This document shows, piece after piece, positions 53,092-61,374 of a DNA stretch of 64,000 nt. Numbering within the stretch: the first letter of the stretch is position 1; every line of letters starts with the position of its first letter. Location of the stretch: NCBI RefSeq assembly GCF_016907955.1, contig NZ_JAFBCX010000021.1:1-64000 (forward strand). The letters are read 5' to 3'. The position numbers and the translations under genes are program-made. Origin of the DNA: Lentzea nigeriaca. Lineage in GTDB: Bacteria > Actinomycetota > Actinomycetes > Mycobacteriales > Pseudonocardiaceae. The notes beneath the pieces are model-generated. The model made no database searches. It was not told the origin of the DNA and saw only the letters and a list, made by a program, of their open reading frames with translations.

Positions 53092-53895
53092 ATGTCGAGA
53101 GCACATGCAAAACCAGAGCGACGCAAGCGCGTGCTCATTGCCGGAATCGCCGTTGCCGCCACGCTGACCGCCGGGACCGCGATCGCCGCGTTCGCCGCGG
53201 GGGAGGGCGGTAACAGTGCTGGTCAGTCGATCGCCTGTCCGAAGCCGGTCGTTCCGGCGGTACCCGCCCAGGCGCAGGCCGAGGTGCAACGCGAACTGGC
53301 CAATCTGGACAAGCAGATCGCGGAGGCGAACAACCGCTTGCGCACCTCCGCGGGCCAAGGTGGGCCGAATTTCGTGCAGAACGCGATTCTCGGACCGCTC
53401 AAGGACAAACGGGTCGCGGCGCTGAACCGGATCGAGACCGCTATCGGACGGGTCGCCGCGAAGCCCGAAGGGCTGGAGAGGTTCGCGACCTGTGGGCTCG
53501 GCCAGGCGCCCGCGGTGGCCCCTGCGCCGGCCAACAACGGCGGCAACAACGCGGGCAACAACGGCGGCAACAACGCGGGGAACAACGCCGGCAACGGTTC
53601 GTCGGCGTCGGGGAAGACGATCGAGTGCCCGCTGCCCGTGGTGCAGAACGTTCCGGCGCAGGCCAAGGCGGAAGTGGACCGTGAGCTGCAGAACCTCAGC
53701 AAGCAGCAGGCCGAGGCGAACGAGCGGCTGCGCACGTCGGCCGGTCAGGGCGGGCCGAACTTCGTGCAGAACGCCATCCTCGGGCCGTTGAAGGACAAGC
53801 GCGTCGCGGCGCTGAACCGGATCGAAACGGCCATCGGCCGGGTCGCCGCGAAGCCGGAAGGGCTGGAACGATTCGCCACCTGTTCGCTCAAGTGA
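53092..53895 (+). CDS. secreted protein with an internally duplicated unknown domain
   Basis: A 267-residue protein of no recognised family. A basic start (MSRAHAKPERRKR) and a hydrophobic stretch (about 14-36) make a signal peptide or anchor. Two copies of a domain of about 80 residues follow (about 48-134 and 184-266), joined by a flexible NNGGNNAG linker of some 45 residues. Each copy has two cysteines, a PVPAQAxAEVxRELxNLxKQ helix and a shared block from RLRTSAGQGG to LERFATC that is identical in protein for over 50 residues, although the two DNA copies differ at many third positions. ATG 53092 follows GAGGG. It is divergent from the hydrolase gene across operator copy 6. Function unknown; binding or cell-surface attachment is possible. 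Confidence 0.75.
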   Translation: MSRAHAKPERRKRVLIAGIAVAATLTAGTAIAAFAAGEGGNSAGQSIACPKPVVPAVPAQAQAEVQRELANLDKQIAEANNRLRTSAGQGGPNFVQNAILGPLKDKRVAALNRIETAIGRVAAKPEGLERFATCGLGQAPAVAPAPANNGGNNAGNNGGNNAGNNAGNGSSASGKTIECPLPVVQNVPAQAKAEVDRELQNLSKQQAEANERLRTSAGQGGPNFVQNAILGPLKDKRVAALNRIETAIGRVAAKPEGLERFATCSLK

Positions 53896-53954
53896 CCCTC
53901 CTCGGGGTGTGAGCGTCCAGGGCCCGCCTCTCCTCGGGGGTGAGCGTTCCCAGG
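53896..53954. repeat. short direct repeat with operator-like half sites
   Basis: TCCTCGGGG followed by TGTGAGCGTCC (53899-53918) is repeated as TCCTCGGGGGTGAGCGTTCC (53931-53950). Each contains a GTGAGCG half of the arabinose-regulon operator but lacks the second half. Confidence 0.4.
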
Positions 53955-53992
53955 GGTCCTGTCGAACGGACGCGCCACCGTTCGACAGGACC
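53955..53992 (+). terminator. intrinsic terminator after the duplicated-domain gene
   Basis: GGTCCTGTCGAACGG (53955-53969) pairs perfectly with CCGTTCGACAGGACC (53978-53992) over an eight-base loop, with TT following. It insulates the next, operator-controlled gene. Confidence 0.85.
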
Positions 53993-54042
53993 TTAACGCA
54001 GGGTGATGGACCCTTGACGCAGCATCAGGTCGTACTGGTAGA

Positions 54043-54056
54043 TGTTAGCGCGAACA
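54043..54056. promoter_or_regulatory. arabinose-regulon operator, copy 7
   Basis: TGTTAGCGCGAACA, 22 bases before the GH30 gene start. It places galactan cleavage under the same control as arabinose uptake. Confidence 0.75.
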
Positions 54057-54078
54057 TCGCCAGTTCGACGGAGAACCG

Positions 54079-56061
54079 ATGACAAGAATCCCTGCCATTC
54101 TCGCCGCTTCGGCGCTCACACTGTCCACAGTGGTGTCCGGCGGCATGCCCGCTGCCGCCGCGGTGGAATCGGTGACGGTGCGGCCTGATCCGACTTACCA
54201 ACACGAACCGTTCCAGGGCTGGGGCACGAGCCTGGTGTGGTTCGCGAACGCCACCGGGGGTTACCCCGACGAGATCCGCAACCAGCTCGCGGAGCTCCTG
54301 TTCGGCGAGGACGGGCTGAACCTCAACATCGCCCGCTACAACATCGGCGGCGGCAACGCTCCTGACGTGCCGCAGTATCTCCGCGCGGGTGCGGCGGTGC
54401 CCGGCTGGTGGAAGGCTCCGGAGGGCACGAAGCGCACCGACACCGACTGGTGGAAGCCAGGCGATCCCCGGTTCTTCGACGCGTCCGCGGACCCGCGGCA
54501 GCGCTGGTGGGTCGACCGGATCAAGTCGAAGGTCACCAGGTGGGAGGCGTTCAGCAACTCGCCTCCGTGGTTCCAGACGGTCAGCGGGTACGTGTCGGGC
54601 GGCTTCGACGCGTCGGCCGACCAGCTGCGCGAGGACCGCGTCAAGGACTTCGCCGCGTACCTGACGCAGGCCACCGCCGAGCTGGAACGCGCGCACGGCA
54701 TCAAGTTCGACACTGTGGACCCGTTCAACGAGCCCAACACCCCGTACTGGAGCACCAAGCTCGGCCCGGACGGCAACCCGACGGGTGGCCGCCAGGAGGG
54801 CGCGCACATGAGCCCGGCGCTGCAGGCGAAGGTCGTGCCCGCCGTCGCGGACGCGTTGCGCGCCAAGCGGTCGAGGGCCGTCGTGTCCGCTCCGGACGAG
54901 ACCAACCCCGGCATCTTCGCCGACGACTGGGCCGGCTACCCGGCCTCCGTGCGCCAGCAGCTCGGCCAGTTGAACGTTCACACCTACGGCCAGGACCGCC
55001 GCACGTCCGCGCGTGACATCGCCAAGGCGGCCGACAAGCCGTTGTGGATGAGCGAGGTCGACGGTTCGTGGGGCAACAGCCAGAACTTCACCGCCATGGA
55101 CTCCGGCCTGGGCATCGCGGCACGCGTGATCGACGACCTGCGCGAGCTCGAACCGCGCGCGTGGCTGCTGTGGCAGGCGATCGAGGACTACGACAACATG
55201 AAGCCGGGCGGCGAGACTCCGAACGGCATGAACTGGGGCGTCGTCCAGATCCCGTTCAACTGCGGCCCGCAGGACACGCTCGCGACGTGCCCGGCCCGCG
55301 TCAACAGCAAGTTCCACACCCTGCGCAACTTCACCCACTACGTGAAGCCGGGCGACCGGCTGGTCAAGGTCAACACCAAGGCGGACGTGGCGGCGGTGCG
55401 CAACACCGAGCTGAAGACCGTGGTGCACCTCAACCAGTCCGAGCAGCCGCAGTCGGTGACGCTCGACCTGTCCGGCTTCGGCTCGGTGCGGCCGAACGCC
55501 TCCGTGCGTCCGATCGTGACGGACATGTTCGGCGCGCTGGTGAAGGGCGCCGCGGTGCGCGTGAAGGACAAGAAGGCGACGCTCACGGTTCCCGCGCGTT
55601 CGGTGGTCACGTTCGACATCTCCGGTGTCAGCGGCATCAACCGCTCCGACGCGCTGTCCGGCGAGTACCGGCTGACCGGCGCGCAGAGTGGCAAGTCGCT
55701 CGCCCCTTCCGGCACCTCGCTGGTCCAGCGCACGACCGACGCGGCCGCGCGTGACCAGGTGTGGAAGCTGGAGCGGCGTTCGGGCGGTTACGGCAACGAC
55801 GTCCAGTTCTCCGTCGTCAACGCCGCCACCGGCCAGCGGATCGCCGCTGTGGACGGTAACGCGACGCTGATCTCCACCGACAGTCCGGCTGCCAGGTGGA
55901 TGTTGTCGTCCACTGGCGACGGCAGCTGGACGTTCGTCAACGCCGCGACGGGATCGCTGCTCGACGTCGTCGGGGAGTCGCGTGAGGACGGAGCCCGGAT
56001 CGGCCTGTACCACGCCACTTCCGGTGCGAACCAGCGGTGGACAGCTTCTTCGGTCAGATAG
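54079..56061 (+). CDS. secreted GH30 endo-beta-1,6-galactanase-like enzyme with ricin-type CBM
   Basis: A 660-residue secreted glycosidase (signal MTRIPAILAASALTLSTVVSG, cleavage probably in AAAA near 31). The GH30 barrel starts QHEPFQGWGTSLVWFANATGG, a stretch I associate with bacterial endo-1,6-galactanases, and continues with LNLNIARYNIGGGNAPD. Glu218 in DPFNEPNTPYW is the expected acid/base and Glu326 in LWMSEVDGSWG the nucleophile. A beta-sandwich follows, then a C-terminal beta-trefoil of the ricin type (about 520-660, DQVWKLERR and NQRWTASS). It would cut the beta-1,6-galactan side chains of arabinogalactan after arabinose removal. ATG 54079 starts the signal. The next gene follows closely. 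Confidence 0.88.
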   Translation: MTRIPAILAASALTLSTVVSGGMPAAAAVESVTVRPDPTYQHEPFQGWGTSLVWFANATGGYPDEIRNQLAELLFGEDGLNLNIARYNIGGGNAPDVPQYLRAGAAVPGWWKAPEGTKRTDTDWWKPGDPRFFDASADPRQRWWVDRIKSKVTRWEAFSNSPPWFQTVSGYVSGGFDASADQLREDRVKDFAAYLTQATAELERAHGIKFDTVDPFNEPNTPYWSTKLGPDGNPTGGRQEGAHMSPALQAKVVPAVADALRAKRSRAVVSAPDETNPGIFADDWAGYPASVRQQLGQLNVHTYGQDRRTSARDIAKAADKPLWMSEVDGSWGNSQNFTAMDSGLGIAARVIDDLRELEPRAWLLWQAIEDYDNMKPGGETPNGMNWGVVQIPFNCGPQDTLATCPARVNSKFHTLRNFTHYVKPGDRLVKVNTKADVAAVRNTELKTVVHLNQSEQPQSVTLDLSGFGSVRPNASVRPIVTDMFGALVKGAAVRVKDKKATLTVPARSVVTFDISGVSGINRSDALSGEYRLTGAQSGKSLAPSGTSLVQRTTDAAARDQVWKLERRSGGYGNDVQFSVVNAATGQRIAAVDGNATLISTDSPAARWMLSSTGDGSWTFVNAATGSLLDVVGESREDGARIGLYHATSGANQRWTASSVR

Positions 56062-56077
56062 CTCGGGAGTGACGACG

Positions 56078-56977
56078 GTGGCGCGCAGGCAGTTGCTGGT
56101 GATCTTGGTGATGCTCACCGGAGCATGCACGGCTGAACCAGCCGCGCCGCCACCGTCCTCCACGAGCCCTCTGAAACCTCCCACGCTCATCAACGAAGTG
56201 GTGCCGCCGCAGAACGTGCTCACCGTCGTGCGGGACGTGATCGACGGCCGTACCGTCGAACTCGCCGACGGTTCCCGCGTCCGCGTCTCACTGCTCGCGC
56301 CGCCCGCGCCCTGCTGGGCGGAGGCGTCGCTGATGTTCGCGCGCACAACGCTGCTGGCCAGGTCCGTCCGCTTCACCGGCCTTGGGCCCGGCGAGGTGAA
56401 CATGGAACTCGAGGACGGCACCGACTACGCGGTGCTCGCCGTGACGCAGGGCGCGATGCGTCCGGAGGGCGTCGACGGCGGACCGCTGATCAACGCCCAG
56501 GCCGAGGCGTCCGCGGCGAAACGAGGCCTTTGGGGCCCGCCCTGCAACGGGTCCGCCACGTCCAGCCTCGCGCCCGCACCCACGACGACGTTGCCGCCTC
56601 CTCCGCCGCCACCGCCGGCTCCGGCGCCGACGACCACGACACCGCCGCCGGCCCGTGCGGGCTGCGCGGTCTCCTACAAGGTCACCGGTCAGTGGCAGGG
56701 CGGGTTCCAGGCCTATGTGACCGTACGCAACACCGGCACCGAAGCGACGAATGGCTGGACGCTGCGCTGGAACTTCACGCGCGGCGAGTCGGTCAGGGAG
56801 ATGTGGAACGCCACCGCGCGGCAGTCCGGTGCGACGGTCAACGCGGTGAACGCCGAGTACAACCCGCAGATCGCGCCTGGTGCTTCGGTGGAGATCGGGT
56901 ACAACGGCAACGCTTACGGGTCGCATTCGGCGCCGACGGCGTTCGCGCTCAACGGGACGCAGTGTTCGGTGGAGTGA
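56078..56977 (+). CDS. lipoprotein with degenerate TNase-like domain and CBM2
   Basis: A 299-residue lipoprotein. GTG 56078 lies eight bases after GGGAG, giving VARRQLLVILVMLTGAC with a lipobox; an in-frame GTG at 56069 is less well placed. Residues about 45-160 follow the staphylococcal-nuclease pattern (VVRDVIDGRTVELADGSRVRVSLL to AEASAAKRGLWGPPC), but the catalytic Arg/Asp/Glu positions appear lost (IDGRT instead of IDGDT, APPAP instead of DTPE). A Pro/Thr linker leads to a CBM2-type cellulose-binding module (about 195-299, GCAVSYKVTGQWQGGFQAYVTVRN, GWTLRWNF, CSVE end). It is 16 bases after the GH30 gene and probably co-transcribed. Likely role: surface attachment to plant wall. Confidence 0.72.
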   Translation: MARRQLLVILVMLTGACTAEPAAPPPSSTSPLKPPTLINEVVPPQNVLTVVRDVIDGRTVELADGSRVRVSLLAPPAPCWAEASLMFARTTLLARSVRFTGLGPGEVNMELEDGTDYAVLAVTQGAMRPEGVDGGPLINAQAEASAAKRGLWGPPCNGSATSSLAPAPTTTLPPPPPPPPAPAPTTTTPPPARAGCAVSYKVTGQWQGGFQAYVTVRNTGTEATNGWTLRWNFTRGESVREMWNATARQSGATVNAVNAEYNPQIAPGASVEIGYNGNAYGSHSAPTAFALNGTQCSVE

Positions 56978-56979
56978 CC

Positions 56980-57060
56980 GGGTCCGACGGCAGCGCCTTC
57001 TGGCCGTACCCGCCGCCCACTGCGTTGACGTTCAACGTGTCCGAGTGTGCGGTGGAGTGA
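56980..57060 (+). pseudogene. leftover C-terminus of a second CBM2 module
   Basis: Directly after the CBM2 gene stop, 26 codons and a stop read GSDGSAFWPYPPPTALTFN and then VSECAVE, aligning without gaps to the real gene's last 26 residues (GYNGNAYGSHSAPTAFALN, GTQCSVE). The DNA around both stops is also alike (GTGGAGTGACCGGGT in each). This looks like the tail of a lost tandem paralogue, left by recombination between two CBM2 genes. Confidence 0.6.
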
Positions 57061-57078
57061 CCGGGTTCGGATGGCACC

Positions 57079-59847
57079 ATGGGCGCTGTGAACGTGCCCG
57101 CCGTCCTGCGCACCCTGGCCCGGCTCAGCGCCGCGGAGCAGCCGCAGAAGGTCCAGCTCGACCTCAGCAAGGCAGCGGGCCTGCTGTGGCTGGGTGATCA
57201 CGAGCCGGCGTGGCGGGCGATCACGGCGACGCAGAACGGGCAGGAGTGGACGCCGATCACCTGGACCGTGCCGAAGCCGGCCCGCGAACAGGTGCAGCAC
57301 CTCGCCGCGTTCGACGCGCTGCACCAGGAGGACCGGCTGTTGCGGCTGGGCTGGGCGTTCCTGACCGGGCCGGCGGAGATCGGGGGTCAGCGCCGGCGCG
57401 TGTGCCTGCCGTTGATCTCCCGGCCGATGCGGTTGCACCACGGGCTGGGGTCCACCTACGCGTTCCACGTGGCCGGTGACGTCGCCGTGTTCCCGTTGAT
57501 CGACGACTGGGCGCGGACCGCGGAACGGGAGGCGGCGCTCGCGCCGACCGAGCGGTGGATCACCGAGACGTTGCGGCTGGCCGGGTTCGAGGACGTGCCG
57601 ATCGTGCGGGCCGACCCCAACTCGTTGATCCACGGCCGGGAGCTGGTCGTCGCGATGGGAGCCGGGCTGCACGCCGGCGAGCCCGTCGTGACCACCGAGC
57701 AGGGCTCGGCGCTCTTCGAGTGGTCGACCGCGACGGGGCTCGAGGACACCGCGCTGGCCGCGCTCTACGGGTGGGGCGAGCGCGTGGACGGCCGGGACGT
57801 CCCGATCAGTTCGGTGCTGCCGCTCAGCCACAGCCAGGAGCGCGCGGTCGAGAACGCCCGCCGCGAGCGGATCACCGTGGTCGGCGGGCCGCCGGGTGCG
57901 GGCAAGACGCACACCCTCGCCGCGCTGGCGCTGGACGCCGTGGCGGCTGGCAGGTCGGTGTTGCTCGCCAGTCGCACGCGCAACGCCGCCGACGTGCTCG
58001 GTGCGGCACTGCGGCGCGCGGGTGGGCCGGTGCCCGCGTTGTTCGGCGACTCCGAGCTGCGGCAGGAGATGGCGCGCGAGCTGAGTGACGGGCTGTCGGC
58101 CAGGAGTTACCCGGAGCATCTCGACGAGCTCGACCGGGCCCGGCGCACCGCGGCCGCGGCGGTCGGGCGGATCGAGCGCGCGGTCGCGTCGACGCTCGAC
58201 GACGAGCGGCTGGCCGCCGAGGCCCGGCTGCATCAGGCGTTGATGCCCACGTACCGGTCGCTCGCCCCCGAGGCGTTCCAGGCCGGTGTCGATTTCGCGC
58301 GGCTGCAAGGACTTCTGCGACCCCGCACCGGATTCCTCAGTGGACTGCGGACGGGCTGGGCGGTGCGGAAGGCGCGCAGGCTGGCCGGCGCGGGTGCGGG
58401 GTCGGTGGAGGATCTCGGCGCCGCGATCGCCGCGGCGGAGCAGACCGCGGCCGCGGTGCGGATCGGTGCGAGCGGCGGGTCGACGTTCCGCGAGCTGCGG
58501 CCGTTGCTGGTGGCCGAGGACGCGACGAGCCGCGCGGCCACCGCCGCCTGGCTCAAGGAGTTCGCGGTCAGTCGGCGCGGATCACCGGAGCGCAGGGCCG
58601 TGGCGGCGCTCGCGAAGGCGCTGCGGTCCGGCCGGGCGGCGCGGCGCAGGGGGCTGGCCGAGATCGACAGCGCGGATCTCGTCGAGGCGCTGCCGTTGTG
58701 GGTCGGGACGCTGTCCGATGTGGAGGACATCCTGCCGCCGGTGCCTGGCATGTTCGACCTGGTGATCATCGACGAGGCGAGCCACGTCGACCAGCCGCTG
58801 GCGGCACCGGCGTTGCTGCGCGGGCGATCCGCGGTGATCGGCGGCGATCCCCGGCAGCTGCGGCACGTGTCGTTCGTCAGCGACCAGGCGGTGCAGGCCG
58901 CGGTCGACGCGGAGGGCACGCAGGACCTGCGCGACCGGCTCGACGTACCGAAGATGAGTCTCTTCGACGCGGCCGCCGCGACCGCGGGCGTGCACTGGCT
59001 CGACGAGCACCACCGCTGCGCACCGCACCTGATCGGCTTCGCCGCGACGAAGTTCTACGACGGCAAGATCGCGTTGCTCACCACGCACCCGGCGATCGCG
59101 GACGTCGACTGCATCGACACCGAGCTCGTCACGGGTGAGCGCACCGCGAAGGGCGTCAACCAGGCCGAGGTCGACGCTGTGCTGGCACACGTCCGCAAAC
59201 GGGTTGCCGCGGGCGTCCGGTCGATCGGCGTCGTGAGCCCGTTTCGCGCGCAGGCCGACGCGTTGGAGGCGGCACTGCTGGGCGAGCTGACGCTGGACGA
59301 GATCACGAGCGGTGGCGTCCGCGTCGGCACCGTGCACGGCGTGCAGGGCAGCGAGTTCGACGAGGTGGTGATCAGCCTCGCGGCCGACGGGAAACCGGGC
59401 GGGTGGCGGTTCGTGAACGACCGCAACCTGCTCGCGGTGCTGACCACGCGCGCCCGGCGGAAGGTCCATGTGATCACGTCGGCCGCCGCGCCGCCTGGGT
59501 TGATCGGGGAGTACCTGAGGCACGCGGACGTGCCGCCGACCGAGACCGCCGGTGTCTCACCGACGGACGAGTGGACGGCCGCCCTCGCGCGCGAGCTGAC
59601 GACCGCCGGACTGACCGTGCGGACGGGATATCCGGTGGGGCAGTGGCGGGTGGATCTCGTTGTGGGGGAGAAGGACGACGCGGTGGCGGTGGAGACGCGC
59701 CCGCACCCCGAAGGGCCACGGGCGCATCTCGCTCGCTGGCGTGCGCTCACCCACGCGGGGTGGCGGGTGCACGACGCGTTCGGCAGCCGGTTCGACCACG
59801 ACCCCGCACGGGCGGCGGTGGAGTTGGCTCAGGAACTTCGCCGCTGA
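57079..59847 (+). CDS. SF1 (Upf1/DNA2-like) helicase with a possible nuclease-like C-terminus
   Basis: A 922-residue protein. Helicase motifs: Q-like LSHSQERAV, motif I VVGGPPGAGKTHTLAAL (about 275), Ia VLLASRTRNAADVL, motif II DLVIIDEASHVDQP (about 560), III VIGGDPRQLRHVSF, IV WLDEHHRCAPHLI, V VGTVHGVQGSEFDEVVISL and VI LLAVLTTRARRKVHV. The first 250 residues are an unassigned domain, and a helical insert lies between Ia and II. The final 75 residues (QWRVDLVVGEKDDAVAVE, RWRALTHAGWRVHDAF) resemble DUF559/Vsr-like nuclease folds, with the usual catalytic lysine not evident. It could act in DNA repair or defence. ATG 57079 is the likely start; GTG 57088 is possible. Confidence 0.85.
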   Translation: MGAVNVPAVLRTLARLSAAEQPQKVQLDLSKAAGLLWLGDHEPAWRAITATQNGQEWTPITWTVPKPAREQVQHLAAFDALHQEDRLLRLGWAFLTGPAEIGGQRRRVCLPLISRPMRLHHGLGSTYAFHVAGDVAVFPLIDDWARTAEREAALAPTERWITETLRLAGFEDVPIVRADPNSLIHGRELVVAMGAGLHAGEPVVTTEQGSALFEWSTATGLEDTALAALYGWGERVDGRDVPISSVLPLSHSQERAVENARRERITVVGGPPGAGKTHTLAALALDAVAAGRSVLLASRTRNAADVLGAALRRAGGPVPALFGDSELRQEMARELSDGLSARSYPEHLDELDRARRTAAAAVGRIERAVASTLDDERLAAEARLHQALMPTYRSLAPEAFQAGVDFARLQGLLRPRTGFLSGLRTGWAVRKARRLAGAGAGSVEDLGAAIAAAEQTAAAVRIGASGGSTFRELRPLLVAEDATSRAATAAWLKEFAVSRRGSPERRAVAALAKALRSGRAARRRGLAEIDSADLVEALPLWVGTLSDVEDILPPVPGMFDLVIIDEASHVDQPLAAPALLRGRSAVIGGDPRQLRHVSFVSDQAVQAAVDAEGTQDLRDRLDVPKMSLFDAAAATAGVHWLDEHHRCAPHLIGFAATKFYDGKIALLTTHPAIADVDCIDTELVTGERTAKGVNQAEVDAVLAHVRKRVAAGVRSIGVVSPFRAQADALEAALLGELTLDEITSGGVRVGTVHGVQGSEFDEVVISLAADGKPGGWRFVNDRNLLAVLTTRARRKVHVITSAAAPPGLIGEYLRHADVPPTETAGVSPTDEWTAALARELTTAGLTVRTGYPVGQWRVDLVVGEKDDAVAVETRPHPEGPRAHLARWRALTHAGWRVHDAFGSRFDHDPARAAVELAQELRR

Positions 59848-59853
59848 CGTGCG

Positions 59854-61338
59854 CTACCGGCGGACCGGCTGGTACAGCGGTTCGGCCGCCGCCTCCGCCG
59901 TGGGCAGGAACGGGTTCGGGTTGGCCGGGCACACGGTTCCGACCGGCGGCAGCGTGCCGTTGAGCAGGTACGCGTTGGTGTAGTCGGACGCACACTTGCT
60001 CAGCCCGTACGCCGTGTGGCCCCACCCGGCGTAGGCCAGCAGGCGGCTGCCCGCGATCTGCCGGTTCACGGCCTGGGCGCCGCGGAAGTCCGTGACACCG
60101 TCGAAGTGGTTGCCCACCACCAGAACCGGCGCGTTGGTGCGGGTGCGCCACGGGCCGGTGAAGCGGTCGTGGTTGACGGGCCAGTTCGCGCACGCCGCGT
60201 TGCCCCACCACCAGGCGGGGCCGAACTCCGAACCCGCTGCGGCGTAACGGGCCGTCGCCCGGTAGGCCTCGAAGGCGCGCGGGAACTCGATGTCCGCGCA
60301 CACGTTGCCGTTGTAGGCGTCGAAGCTGTTGTCGTAGTCCGGTTCCGCCGCAACGGAAAGCGACGACGACGCGTCGGACAGCTGGTCGAACAGCCCGGCG
60401 GTCGCGGGCCAGTCGCGCGGGTTGTACATCGCGCCGATCGCGGCGTTGATCACCGCGTCGTAGGTGTACACCTGGTCGCCCAGTTGGATCGGCTTGGCGC
60501 GCACCGAGGTCAGCAGCGCGTTCCAGCGCTTCTCGGAGTTCGGGCCGAAGACGCACTTCGCCTCGTCGCAGGTGCGGAGGAACTCGCGGAACTCCTCCTT
60601 CGTCGCGATCCGGTCCGACTCGACCTGACGACCGCTCGACCACAGCTCCGGGTTCAGCACGCCGTCGACCACCAGCGCGCGGATGTTGTTCGGGAACAGG
60701 TTCGCGTAGGTCGCGCCGAGGAACGAGCCGTACGAGAAGCCCATGTACGAGATCTTGCGGTCACCGACGGCGCGGCGCAGCAGGTCCATGTCCCGCGCCA
60801 CGTCCGCGGTGCTCATGTGCCGCGCGATCGTCTGGTCGTCGCGGCACTCCGGGCCGAGCGAGCGGTACCTGTCGAAGTACGGCCGCTCCTGCGCCTCCTG
60901 GTACGGGAAACCCGGCACGCCGTCGAAGAACTTGGCGAGGTCCTCCTCGCTGGCGAAGCAGTGCAGGGGATCGGAACGGCTGATGCCGCGCGGGTCGAAG
61001 CCGACGACGTCGAACCGGCCCTGCAGGTTGGCGGAGATCGTCTCGCCCCTCCGCAGCGCGAAGTCCACGCCGGAGCCGCCAGGTCCGCCGGGGTTGAGGA
61101 ACAGCGACCCGATCCGGTGCGCCTGGTCGGTCGCGGGTTTGCGGGCCAGCGCGACGGACGTGGTCGCGCCGCGCGGGTTGTCGTAGTCCAGCGGCACCTT
61201 CACCGAGGCGCACTCGAAACCGGGGTGTTCCGGTCCGCACGCCTTCCAGTCGATCCGCGGCACCCCGGCGTCGGCCAGCGCGACGGGCGTGCCGGTGAGC
61301 ACGAGCGCGGCGGCCGCGGCGAGCACGGTGATACGCAT
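59854..61338 (-). CDS. secreted S33-family tripeptidyl aminopeptidase-like hydrolase
   Basis: A 494-residue secreted alpha/beta-hydrolase of the Streptomyces tripeptidyl-aminopeptidase group. Signal MRITVLAAAAALVLTGTPVALA; then IDWKACGPEHPGFECASVKVPLDYDNPRG, the oxyanion stretch GSLFLNPGGPGGSGVDFAL, FDVVGFDPRGISRS, the nucleophile elbow YMGFSYGSFLG with Ser202, and a C-terminal TAP-like lid with PVLVVGNHFDGVTDF (Asp) and AYAGWGHTAYG (His). Paired cysteines fit an extracellular enzyme. ATG 61338 is eight bases after GAGGGGA; the TTG two codons earlier is less likely. It is tail to tail with the helicase gene and is followed upstream by a decayed copy of itself. Confidence 0.92.
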   Translation of the reverse strand: MRITVLAAAAALVLTGTPVALADAGVPRIDWKACGPEHPGFECASVKVPLDYDNPRGATTSVALARKPATDQAHRIGSLFLNPGGPGGSGVDFALRRGETISANLQGRFDVVGFDPRGISRSDPLHCFASEEDLAKFFDGVPGFPYQEAQERPYFDRYRSLGPECRDDQTIARHMSTADVARDMDLLRRAVGDRKISYMGFSYGSFLGATYANLFPNNIRALVVDGVLNPELWSSGRQVESDRIATKEEFREFLRTCDEAKCVFGPNSEKRWNALLTSVRAKPIQLGDQVYTYDAVINAAIGAMYNPRDWPATAGLFDQLSDASSSLSVAAEPDYDNSFDAYNGNVCADIEFPRAFEAYRATARYAAAGSEFGPAWWWGNAACANWPVNHDRFTGPWRTRTNAPVLVVGNHFDGVTDFRGAQAVNRQIAGSRLLAYAGWGHTAYGLSKCASDYTNAYLLNGTLPPVGTVCPANPNPFLPTAEAAAEPLYQPVRR

Positions 61339-61374
61339 CGGCAAGCTCCCCTCTTGTCCGCAGAGGGGCCATTC

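Noticed and set aside
53896-53954. Possible CRISPR-like repeats
   Set aside because: Only two copies, unequal, with a spacer of about 12 bases; no array and no cas genes in the window.
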